A stretch of DNA of 64,000 nucleotides from Adineta vaga (taxonomy: Eukaryota > Rotifera). Shown here piece by piece: positions 33,241 through 45,335 of this stretch. The notes beneath the pieces are model-generated. The model was not told where the DNA came from. It was given only the letters and a program-made list of their open reading frames with translations, and ran no database searches. The stretch covers positions 19,716,001-19,780,000 of the forward strand of contig CP075492.1 in the NCBI GenBank assembly GCA_021613535.1. The letters run 5' to 3'. How positions within the stretch are numbered: the first letter of the stretch is position 1; each line of letters begins with the position of its first letter. A program made the position numbers and the translations under genes.

Positions 33241-36200
33241 TCACTTCAATGTGCGTATTCTCATCTTCTTTAGAGTGGTTCCACTCAATATCCCGGTTAT
33301 GGACATCCATTTGAGGAAGTTCTTGCCAATCAATGTCTCATAAAATTCTTTCTTGTAGATAGTAGACGGTAGAACATAGAGGAGAAAACCAAGAACTTGT
33401 GGAGCATACGAAAACAGATAAGAACCAAGTAGTGTATGACGTTGCCAGTCAGTTAATTGTGTTACATGCAAAACTAAATGTAAGAATGACTTGAGGAAGA
33501 GCTGAAAGAATAATAATCGTTGGAGTGATATAAAGTTCTTTCTGAGTGAAAAACTGCTTTTTTAACACTTCACCAAACGTTACCCATCCGACAATCGTTT
33601 TCAACCGGATACGTGCAACCAGAATAACTAACAAGATAACGCAAATAACTTGAACGAAGAATGGAAAGAGATGATGAATTAGAGTGGAGATTCTGTTATA
33701 AGTGAAGATTAGATTAGTGTCAAAATTTGTGACGCAAATAGGTAAACCAGTAGAATGATGTTGAATGACTGTGTAATACATTATTTCATGTGTATGCATA
33801 CCAAAGAGAAAGGTTGTTGTAAAAAAACTTATTACAATAGCTAGACGAGAGTTTTTTACAGAAGATAAAGTTGGAAATATAACCATCAAAAGACGATCAA
33901 CAGAAACCCAGCTTGTCAACCAGTAAGTGGATCGAGTCATCACAGCAAGAAAACAGGATATTGCTTTACACGATATAATATCAATGATTCCAAAAGTAAT
34001 TTGAATAAATTTAAAAAGTAGAAAAAACAAAGCAGTTTGATTGAAGCAACTAACAATCAACAAATAGTTACCAACACTGAAATTTCGTGGTGTAGAACGT
34101 TGAAATGTTACGAATGAACACAAATTATTACAGAATCCTACGATACAGAGAAGACAAACTATAGAGCTATAGATAATCTTCGATTTTTTCGAGCATCCGA
34201 CAAGAAGTGAATCAAGAGTGAAACTAAATGCTTGCATACTAAATTCACATCGATCCCCTTGATGACAAAAAGGACAAAAGCAAATAAAGTCATTGGGGTT
34301 TTGTAGATCACCTTGAAGGCATTTTCCTCCAAAAAGACATTTGGAACAACGATCATGTTGAATATCTAGAATAAAACATTCGGCACGATACCGGTCTTTC
34401 TCACAAATGCAGAAATAGTTTTCATCATAAAAACACAAACGTTCAGTGTCGTTTTGACAGATATAATGATATTTGAAGATAGCTGTAACAAAGTGATCAA
34501 TTTCTGCAAGTAAAATTCATTCCATGTAAATAGTCTTATTGACGGAAAAACTTACCTTCGGATAATAGTGATGAAGCATGTGGACAGTGATATGGAGATG
34601 ATGTAATATTAATCTTCGTTTGGTACAAAAAATATATCAGGAAATATTGTGGATTTAATGAATCTTCGTATATTTTGAGAGTGGCAAGTACAGGTGGATA
34701 CATATTAGATTGGTACTGCCTAATTGAGAATGGTATTTTTTTATACATTTGCTGTTGTCTAATGAGCAGCATAAAATTATATAGCTGATAATCGTAAAAT
34801 TGAACAACAGCAGCACGCACAGACCATGTCTTTGTCATATTCAGTTCAATATAAACTGATAGATTCTCTTCTTGACATTCGGATCCACCGAATCGCTCTG
34901 TACAATTGCACCAATAGAGATTTTTACCCGTAGGATCATAATTAGAAAAGCAGGTTCCATTGTTCAGACATGGATTTGAATGGCAATAATCATATTTCAA
35001 ATTACAACGTGGTCCAAAATGATTCTGCGGACAAATGCAATATAGTTTGTTCTTTCCATTTTCTAGATTAGAACCATCAGGTCGACAGAATGCGTTGGCT
35101 GAACAATAAGTCTCACAAAGAGGTTCGTACATGTTACAGTTTGTTCCATAGTAACCACTGATACAAGAGCAATAATAAGAGTTATTTTTGTTGAAAACTG
35201 GAATACAAGTGGATTTCTTATTACAAGTGCTTTTTGTACAAGGGTCAAGTGTTGCATTTCCAAGCCAAAATGGAAATTTCAATACAACAGCTAAACGAAA
35301 CGCCGGTAGATAATCAAAATAAATTGGATAAAACCAAGAGCCCATTTGTTTTATATTGTTGTTCTCTTCAAGACTGAAAATATCGAAGTGGATTGAATAC
35401 GGATGATTGTTGATCACATCACTTCGATTGAAATATCGACTTTGCTTATGTGCTAGCATTTCAGTAGTGCGTGCAAAGAGAAGATAGAATTTATGTTTGA
35501 TGATCTTGTCTTTTTCTAGTATTGGAACAACATGAAATTCATGATGATCAATGATTCTATTATCAAAATAAAAATTAACTCTGATTTTGAGTGTGACATT
35601 TAATATTCTCTTTAATTCTGATTCTTGATCAATAAGTGCAATAATACTAATTCGATCACTGAAGAATTCGCACCAATCACCATAATAAGCAGGGGGACAG
35701 AAACATCGAGTCTCATTCATTTGAAGAACAGTGATGCCTTGATTACATTTATATGAATGTACTCTAAAAGGTTGATCATCTTGTAGATTAACACTAGATT
35801 TAGATAACTGTTGTTGTTTCACTCTCAGCATATCTTCAAATGGGTATTGTAGTGGAAGACCAGAATCGTCGGATTTTAGTGAAATTTGCCATTTGTCAGA
35901 ACGATATTTCATTTGATTATTCATAGTGCCAAATACACACCAATACTCAACTTCACCATTCAAACAATCAAACTTCTGATCACACCTTGCATTCTTCCTG
36001 CAATGGTTCTCTCCCAAACAAATGAAATCATTCATACCGGAACATGAACCATCATTATCGCGATAATGCGAACAAAGAATCTGATCACAGCCACTCTGTT
36101 GATGGCAAGCATCTGGGTAGATTATATGTTCATTTCCACAGTTAAAATAGTAACCCCACATATTTCTTTTGTCTAAATTCGCTGTGAATGTATTTTTTTC

Positions 36201-38567
36201 ATCATAGGCATTGTAGCAGTCTTCTATACCATCACCAATCTGAGTAAGATTGATACAAGGACGATTAGATTGAATATCCAGTGGATTTGAAACTCGAGAT
36301 AGATAACAACCAAATTCAAAGGATGTATTACAAATATTAGAAAATGGAGATTTAGAATACCGTTGTTGACATTTTTCAAGTTGCGTAAATAAAGACCCTA
36401 AACGAGCATTGTGAACTGAAGGCTTTTCACTCAGAACCACTGCTTCTTCATCTGACGCATCGGAACAATCCCATTCGCCATCACACACCCACGCGAGTGG
36501 AATACACTGCCCCGTTCGACATTGGTATTGATGATTCTGGCATGTCCAATATTGACATGAAGAAGGCGTTTCATCAAAATGTGTGTCGGAATTCCAGAAA
36601 CTATCGCAATAATGTCGAAAAGGCATACGATCCATTGTCTCCTCTGGTTGAGAATCAATGAAAGAACTATTGCCACTTGGATTCTTAGTGAATGACTGTT
36701 GTATGTATTCTTTCAGACGATGACAATCAGTTTTTACCGCATTAAAACAAAAAAGTTGAAGTCTAAGGTCAGTGCCAGTACCAAACCAACTTATATCATA
36801 GTTATTCGAACAGTCAGCGTACCCACTACCCAACACGGGCAGTTGAAGGCATTTATGCTGATCATTGAAGCACTGAAATCGGTGTCGTCCTACATTTTCT
36901 GTGCAATAGTTCTTTCCGGGGTCAAGTTTTTCATCTTGTTGATCATAGCAGTCCGGATATCCATCACGAATTCGATATTGTGATATACATTCTCCTGCAT
37001 AACTACATATGTCAGGATTGACAGCATATGGGCGACCATTGAACGTTAATGAGTTATTCCAACAGAACTTATCGTTTTGATAAGGTGACAAAAAATCTTT
37101 GTATCCGTAAAACGGAGTATTGATAGCACACAGTATCTTATTGAGAGAAGGATAACGAATCAAATGAAAGTTGATTAATAGTTCTAGGGGAAATATTGCT
37201 TCATAAAAATATCCTCGGCATCTTAAACCTCCAGAAAGTAAAAAAGCATGAGGGGCTGGATTTTCCATAGATTGACTGTAGTTGTAAATGAAGAAAATGT
37301 TTGGATCGATTAATCCATCGGGTGGATAGAAGATAATGTTATGTGAATACGGACACAAACTTCTCATTATTTGTAAGCAATTTAGATGATTGCATGGACA
37401 ATCATGCTCGAAACCTTTCGACAAAACACACCGAAATAGATATTCACATTTTTCCTCGTCGGAAAGTTTTGATGTGTTAATCATGTTCCATGGAGGATAT
37501 CGAAGATCATCGTAATCTTTATCCGGCAAACATAGTCCGCTTTCAAGTGTCCAAGCAGTTCTACGTTGACTCACTTCACACATGTAATTCAAATTACGCT
37601 TGTTGAAACAATCATTCTGTACTTTAGAAAATCGTTGAAATGCCATTCGAGTCTCCCATGGAACACATTCTCCATCACCACATGAGTACATTTCGATAAG
37701 ACATAAATGTTCATCGCATTCAATTGCGTTTGGCTCGACTGAACATATTTGTCCATAATGAGAATGGTATTCGTCGCTCCAATCCATACAATCGTAATCA
37801 CCTGTGAATAAGATCAATATACTAAGAAGTTCTCTCTAGAATCTACAGTACTTACCATCTGCCCAGAATTCTTCTGAGATGCACATTCCGTTGTTGCGTC
37901 GAAATTCATCATCCTCACATTCGTTGAATTCTAGCTTATCGCAATTTTCTTCATCAATACCATTTGAACACCTTTGCTTACCATCGCAAATCTCACGCCA
38001 GTCGAGACAAAGAGGACTCGACGGATAGGATAATGTCTCATAGCAGACAATCTTTCCATGTCGCTGACTGTTCCATGAATCATCCTGTTCTTTGTCAAGT
38101 TTCTTTTGTTCAAATTGACTCTTGATTGCATCAGTGAAGGATTTTGCGTTATACGTTAACTGGTATTCACAATATTTACCGAATGTTCCCGACGTGGTAC
38201 AGTTGCACACAAATTGATCGTTGTCATTGACAGACAACGAACGATTGTAGAATACAGCGGCATATAAATCAGCCATCTCGATGCTTGAACTATATTCGAG
38301 GACGAATCTTGGATGAACTTCTTGCTTGAGTAAACTATCAAAGGATAATTTCGTTCCTTGATGGTCGCATTCATTTTTATGTCGACTGAGTAATTGACTT
38401 CCATTTGGACGTCGACAATATGCAATCTCTTGTCCAACATCGTGTGAATGATACATACAATCAAATTTCTCAACTGCCTGATTATTCTCTGTGTTAAATA
38501 GTAAAATTCCACAATGAATGATAGTGAAAGAGAAGGAAATGAAGCTAATTATTATGTTTCCCCACAT
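33241..38567 (-). CDS. LDL-receptor-A / EGF / seven-helix receptor (GPCR-like), frameshift in last helix
   Basis: Exon 1 is 38567-37856 (start [20 protein letters not shown], a signal peptide), exon 2 is 37801-34556 and exon 3 is 34503-33241; both introns are GT-AG, about 50 nt, and in phase. The roughly 1300-residue ectodomain holds LDL-receptor class A repeats ([36 protein letters not shown]) and EGF modules ([36 protein letters not shown]). Exon 3 continues with one more EGF-like unit and seven hydrophobic helices: [25 protein letters not shown], a third helix ending [11 protein letters not shown] in place of DRY, two more, [17 protein letters not shown], and [20 protein letters not shown]. 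The frame breaks near 33463, where one extra base ends the protein at ACNTIN and puts helix 7 in another frame. It is probably a cell-surface receptor of the family with LDLa/EGF ectodomains; the ligand is unknown. It is either a recent pseudogene or a sequence error. Confidence 0.8.
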
Positions 38568-38790
38568 TACCGATCTGTCTCACTTTTACAACTAATATGA
38601 GCTGACAGCTACCATCTCATCAACACTATTGATTAATAACTAACAATGCAGATAACATTGTTGACAGTATGTTACTGTCAGTGATGGCATACACTAATAC
38701 TAATAAAGATTGAGTTGAATTATCTAGTCTGACTGGCTAGAACATCTGTCCGGATAGAAGAAGATGAAAATTCGATCGGCACGAAGGTAA
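38568..38790. other. Region between the receptor gene start and the telomere-like repeat
   Basis: The upstream region of the minus-strand receptor gene. There is no recognisable exon of the polycystin-like gene that begins on the other side of the repeat. Confidence 0.35.
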
Positions 38791-38930
38791 TGTGAGGGTG
38801 TGGGTGTGTGAGGGTGTGGGTGGGTGTGGGTGTGAGTGAAGAAGATGTACCCACACCCACACCCACACCCACACCCACACCCACACCCACACACCCACAC
38901 CCACACCCACCTACACCCACACCCTCAAAT
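38791..38930. repeat. Longest telomere-like foldback: (TGTGGG)n facing (CCCACA)n
   Basis: The G-rich arm (TGTGAGGGTGTGGGTGTGTGAGGG...) is followed by the centre GTGAAGAAGATGTAC, then about 14 units of CCCACA ending CACCCTCAAA. It is the best-preserved copy with both arms. The polycystin-like reading frame starts directly at its right edge. Confidence 0.9.
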
Positions 38931-41900
38931 ATTTGGTTTTTTGATCAAAATACGAGTAATTTTACAGCATCAAATCAATTATTTATTGAAAATTCTCAAA
39001 TAAATCTTTGGAGATTTGAAGTTATTTACACATTTTTAAACGAAACAAGTACAAGTGTATTGAATTTTGTTACAAATCAATCTCCATCAAATGGTTCATG
39101 TTCAATTAATCCATTGAATGGTACAACAACAACTGCATTCAATATTTCATGTTCAAATTGGTTTGATTCAGATGGAGTTCGTGATTATACTTTATATGGT
39201 TTGTTTTCAAATTTAATTCAAATGAAAAAAAAATTTCAAATCTTTTTTTTAGTTTGGACAAAAGATATTTCTGAAAAAATAATGATTTCATATTCATCTG
39301 TTGATCATTTTCAAGTTCGATTACCAATTGGAAATGAAAATACTTCATTAATTAATCTTATTGTTTATATTCGAGATTTTCTTGGATCAATAACACAAGT
39401 CAATATTTCATCAATTGCTGTTACTTTAGATTTTCTAACAATTGATGATTTATTTAATAAAATACAAAATTCATCAAAGACAATAACAGACAATTCAATT
39501 GTTCAATTATTATCAAGTGGAAATCAAAATATCGTTTCACAAATAATTATTTTATTATCACAACAATTGAATCAAATGAATAATCATTATTTAACAAAAG
39601 CGATTTCCAATGGAATTTCATTTGTCGATATCTCAATTTCAACACTTAATTCTCCAAATTTCACCTCATCAACAACAATAATAAATGAAACAATTTCAAT
39701 TGAATATAAAAATGAAATCAATTCTTTAGCAAATATTCGAGATTATTTTGTTTCATTTATCTCCGATCTTCTAATAACAACATCAAATAGTATTATTCTA
39801 CAATCATCATCATTAGTTCAATTAACTCAATCAACAAATCAATTAACACGAAATCTTTTAGTAAAAATACAAATTCACATTTGATTTTGTTCATTTCGAA
39901 TATTCTTTTAGACAATTGTTACCAATCAATGTTATCAATTATCTCTTTCTTTATATTCCATAGCAAATCAAATCTCCTATGAAGATGTTCAATTAGCTGC
40001 AAATCAACTTTTTCAATGTGCATCAAATATTTTTGTAACGATATCTGTGATGATATCGTTCTATCCACTTTCTTTGGATGTTCTCTTTCTCACATCTATC
40101 TATCTCTCTTGAATTTCCTCTCTCGTTCTCTTTCTTTTGGTTGCACATATATAAGCTTGTGTTTTTGTATGTAAAAGATGCGATTAATGTTAGGAAGAAA
40201 TAAAGAATGACATGATTCCATCAGGATATACATCTCTTCCATCAGAAATCGTCACAATTTTATCTGTAAAAAGAAAATATTTCTTCTTTTTCTTTTATTG
40301 GAATTGTAATTTCTAGGGTGTTAATGGATTATTACAACGACGAACAATTCTTCTTGATTTAGATTATTCTCGTTCGAATACAATTACTTCAGATTATGAT
40401 ACTGATCTCGAATCTCCATGGTCAAATTTAAGTTAAAATCGTTTTTTTCATTTATTCTTCAAATAAAAATTTTTCATTTGATTTAGATTTATTTGCGGAT
40501 GAAAATGATTTTTCTGAAGAAATAATTGAGAAAAATCGAAATATTTATTATCAAAAACAAGTATCAAATGAAATATCAAAACAAGTTACAGAAATGAATT
40601 CATTATTAAGTTTATCATTAAATATTCATCGAAATCTTGGTCAACAATATCTATTAAATAATTCTCAAGCATTTCTTTTCTTTGAAAAACTTTCAAAAAA
40701 ATCACTTGAAAATGGAACATTTCATCAAATTGAAAATTCTCAATTCAATTTTCCATCAAATCTTCTTCTCAATTCATCATCAACAATTTCAATTCGAGTA
40801 AATTTCAAATAACATTTCACATTTTTCTCCTTTTTTTTCTCTTATTCTTTTAGTCTCAAATGACTCCACTTGCTTCATTTGGAAATGCCCAAAATACAAA
40901 TTTATCTCGTTCGATCTCAATTTCAATTCTTGATGAAAATGGAAATGAAATTTCTATTTCTACGAATGAAAATTCTTCAATTCGACTAAGAATTCCACGT
41001 GATCCGAATCTTTTAATTCCATCAATGAATTTCCAAAATGTGACATCAATTGCAAATGTTTTATTTTATTTGTCTTATGTAAATATCACAAGTTCAATTC
41101 CAATTTCAATTGATATGGAAATTGAACCATTAAATTCTTCTCTTTCTTATTTATTTATTTATAAATTTGATCAAATTCCACTTTTAAATAGTTCAATAAA
41201 TGAAATTGATGGTTGGAATTTATTTTGTTCAAATAAACATTTAACAAATGAAAATCTTTATAAATATTTTCTTGATAATCAACGAACATTAAATCATCAA
41301 TCATTGATTTACGGAATTCGACAATTAAATTCAACAGAATTTCAAAATTATTGTTCGAATTCATCATTAAGAAATCAAATTCCAATTACAGATGAAAAAT
41401 CTCATTTTACTTCAAATTATCAAATACGAATTTATACATCGGGTTGTTATTATCTTGATGAAAATTATCAATGGAGATCTGATGGATTAAAAGTAAATGA
41501 ATAATTTTAATTACATAGAAAAACAAAGAATTTCTGTTCTAAGGTTGGTTCATTAACAAACCATTATGAAACAGAATGTTATTCAACACATTTAACAACA
41601 TTTGCCGGTGGATTCATTGTTTTACCGAATCCAATAAACTGGAATTATGTTTTTGCAAATGCGGATTTTTCGAAAAATCAAACAATTTACATAACCATGA
41701 TTTGTACAATAATAATTTTTATTATTTTATTATTTTATTCTCGTTTTAAAGATAAAAAAGATTTGGAAAAATTAGGAGTGACACCTTTAATTGATAATCA
41801 AAAGTCTGATGGATATTTTTATCAAATTATTGTTTTTACTGGTCAAAGAAAAGATGCAGGAACTGAATCTAAAGTTCATTTTGTTTTATCAGGTGAAAAA

Positions 41901-42429
41901 GACCAAACAAATATTCGAACATTTTCCAATTCAAATCGAAAAATCTTTGAACGTGGTGGAATTGATGCATTTGTTATGTCTGTTCCAAAATCCTTAGGTT
42001 TATTAAATTATATTCGTATTTGGCATGATAATTCTGCCCATGTAAAAATTTCAGCCGCAATATTTTACTAAAAAGTACTTTTGATATTTTTCTAACAAGT
42101 CAAATAAGTACTTATAAGTGAACCTTTTTAAGTGACTATTAGTATAATAATAAGTGAAAAGTACTATTTATTACTATTAAAAGTGTCAAAAGTTCTTATC
42201 TTATAATTTTGTAAGTACTAAAAAGTACTATCATTTCAGCCAAAAAGTACTTTAAGCGGTATCTTCCTTGTAGTGCTTGTGACTACTATTATTAAGTTTT
42301 TGAGAATTACAACATACTATTCTAGCATATTCTTCAAAGTATACGAAAAGATTTTCTCACCGAGAACTATTACCTAATCCCTTCACGACAACAGTAGAAT
42401 CTTTTATTAAATTTCAATAGGACTAAACT

Positions 42430-42897
42430 TTGCTGCAGTCACGACGACTCCGTCACTATGGTACTTCAGTATGGTATTTTCATCTGGTTCTTGTCAACAG
42501 TCCTGAACGTCTTCACAAGCTATATGGTAAGGCAGGAAGTCTAGCGCCACTGTTTTACCTGCTTGACATGCATAATCAAGTGTGAATTATATTGCACAGA
42601 GCGGCAATGACTATTTTGCGACAACACTGGAATGCAGTGAGAACACTTATGACTGCTCGAAAAAGAATGACACTGTAAAATAAAACCAAGTACATTCCGT
42701 TGTTGTCGTAAAATAGCCATTGCCGCTCTGTGCAATATAATTCACACTTGATTATGCAAGTCAAGCAGGTAAAACAGTGGCGCTAGACTTCCTGCCTTAC
42801 CATATAGCTTGTGAAGACGTTCAGGACTGTTGACAAGAACCAGATGAATATACCATACTGAAGTACCATAGTGACGGAGTCGTCGTGACTGCAGCAA
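42430..42897. mobile_element. 468-bp foldback MITE
   Basis: Two inverted arms of about 205 bp, from TTGCTGCAGTCACGACGACT (42430) to its complement ending at 42897, surround a unique centre of about 55 bp. No coding capacity. It is nested in the 42.0-44.6 kb insertion. A target duplication is not evident. Confidence 0.8.
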
Positions 42898-43494
42898 TGC
42901 TCAGTGCTACTGAAAGAATAATGTCTAGGATGATTGCTGCTGTAGTTACGGCATACTCACACATTGTTGTACCAGAGAGCATTGTATCAGTAATAAATGT
43001 TTCATTCTCAACGTATTGCTCCATCTTGATCCAACGCTGTCAATTCCTAAATCGCTTCAATCGAGGTTCTTCGCTAGAACTAGAACTACGACAACACGCC
43101 TTTAAAAAGCCCAAATGAGAATTACTTTAAAGTACTTTCGAAAATAATATAAAGTAATATTCGCATTAATTATTGATAGGTGCCCACTGCCATGTTTTCT
43201 GAATAAATGAGAAAAAAGACTGTTATGCTGGGTATTTATAGGCTTCGTTCATCACGGCGGCCGGCTATACACAAAGCCGGCTGAATATATCCTCCCACGC
43301 GTCGGCTAGATGTAAGCTAGAAAGTACTTATAAGTACTTTTACCCAAATGTCATTTTAATAGTTTTGGGAGTATAGTTAGTGAACTGTGGTGTATATATT
43401 CGACATTTTGCCGAAACGTGATAGAGAAATTGCTGGTATTTGTTTCATTGTCATGTATAGCATTCGGGTGGAGATTCGATTACGTGTTACGACA

Positions 43495-43690
43495 TTTACA
43501 TGCCTATAACTCATAGTGGGAGTTAAAACTGGTGAGGTTATAACTCGAGTTATAACTTTTGAGTTATAACCGATCAACTTTTTGGCTCAAAATTTAATTC
43601 AGTTATAACATTTAACCCCGGTTATAACCTTTAACCACAGTTATAACCTATAGCTGCAGTAAAAACCTTTTGCCGTAGTTATTGTTGTGT
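43495..43690. repeat. GTTATAAC-rich palindromic repeat cluster
   Basis: Contains GGTTATAACTCGAGTTATAACT followed by several GTTATAACCTTTAACC-like direct copies spaced about 20-25 bp. It is related to the palindromes at 16100-16230. Confidence 0.6.
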
Positions 43691-45335
43691 ATTTTCTCGA
43701 TTGTGTAAATCTGAACATGTTTATTATCTCTTTAATTGTAGTGAGTATAGACCTTTACAGAACTTTTTTAAACATAATTTATGTCATTTCAGTATTGCTC
43801 AATAGGGAAGGACGCGGATCTTATTAGTCCTAGCATCTATCGAATTCCGAATTCATAACGTTTTAATATGGTTAACAAAAGGATTCAGGACAATTTATAT
43901 TATATATAAAGCGCTATAGAATGGGCAGTATCCGCTTTATCATCCTTGATATTGGTTAAAAGTTATAACTCCCGTTATAACCATTTTAACTTTTTTGAAT
44001 TTTGTCAACTTAACTTTTCAAAAATTAGTTTTAACTTCCACTATGATAAAAGTAGCAAGTTTCTTCAGAAAATCTACTTCTCTATTTATAAAAGTATTAT
44101 TAAATACTATGATAATGATAAATACTAAATTTTTGAGACGGATAAATAAATGTTCAAATTTTAATAAAAATTATTTTCAAAAGTAAACTTTAGTATAAAA
44201 TATTGACAACTGTTGCTTAAATTAATAATAAATACTTTAATAAATACTGTGAAGTGTCAAAGTTTCCTTTAACACATGCAAAAGTACTAAAAAGTACTTG
44301 TAAAAGTAACAAAGTATTCAAATCTAATTTGAAAAGTTTCAGAATTACTTAAAAGTACTTTATAAAACTTTTAAGTACTTCAAAGTAAATCTTGTATTAG
44401 CAAAAATATTTACAAGTGCTTCTCACGGTTGGAAAAGGGATATAAAATACTTTTAGAAGTACGATAAATTATGTTTTTTCCTCAAAAGTGGGAAAATATT
44501 TCGAAGCAATTTGAAAAAGTACGAAATATTATGAAATTTTACTTTACATAGTACGAAATAGTACGCAAAGTGCACTTAGTTTACTTTATTAATATGAACA
44601 GTGAAAATAAGTATTTTTTTGCTACTATTCTTTCACATGGGTGGTCGAGATTCATCAGCATCTTGGTTTTTAAAATATTTAATTATTCAAGATTTACAGA
44701 CATTAGAAAAATTTCGTTTTATTTCACAAAAATGGTTTGCTGTGGAAAAAGATGATGGAAAAGTAAGATTCCTCTTTTTTTTTTTTTTTTTGGATTCAAA
44801 GCCTTTTATTCGAAATGAAAGAGGTGTTACAATTTAAACAGGACATAACCGAGAACAGAAACAACCGAAAATAATCTAAGGCCGGAGAGAAGAGAAATAG
44901 AGACGCATGACAATGTCTTATGTCTCTGATAAATCACAGTAGTTGAATGTTGCTGTTTTATCGACATTTTTGGTCAACTCAGCTTGTGATGTACTACAGT
45001 ATTTAATATCTGACGTTTCATGGTTTTGTATAATGGATGAAATAATTTGTGTTATTTACAAGAAATGAATAAGCCATTTTGTTGCTTATTCTTGTACTGT
45101 ATAGTAAGATGGATGTTATTGTATTTTCTAACGATAATCATCGTTGATAATAATATTATAATTTGATTCAGTTCCATATTTAATATGAACTTGAATCGAG
45201 TGGACGTTGTTTGGGGGTTCATTTTTTTGTGTTAATGTGGGAGCATATGTCATATCACTCTAATTTGAACTCGTATAGTTGATATTCGACAATAATGACT
45301 ATAGTTGTTAATATACTGTCCTAGTCGATGTTGTT

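Larger units (their letters stand above)
42031..44637. mobile_element. 2.6-kb repeat insertion splitting the PLAT domain
   Basis: Non-coding AT-rich sequence lies between WHDNS and GGRDSSASW of the PLAT domain. It holds many AAGTACTT-type palindromic motifs, GTTATAACTCGAGTTATAAC palindromes (43530-43565) and a nested foldback MITE. No acceptor AG gives an in-frame join, so it looks like an insertion into an exon rather than an intron. End sequences and target duplication could not be fixed (CCCATG at the left and CACATG at the right are candidates). Confidence 0.55.

Noticed and set aside
38791-38930. Head-to-head telomeric repeats as a telomere-telomere fusion
   Set aside because: The same arrangement with the same centre and ends recurs at many sites, including inside introns with intact flanking exons, so a dispersed repeat explains it better.
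38720-39884. Frames with VGVGVG, CGCGCG or TPTPTP runs at 38.7-38.95 kb
   Set aside because: These are translations of the hexamer foldback on either strand; coding starts after 38930 only.
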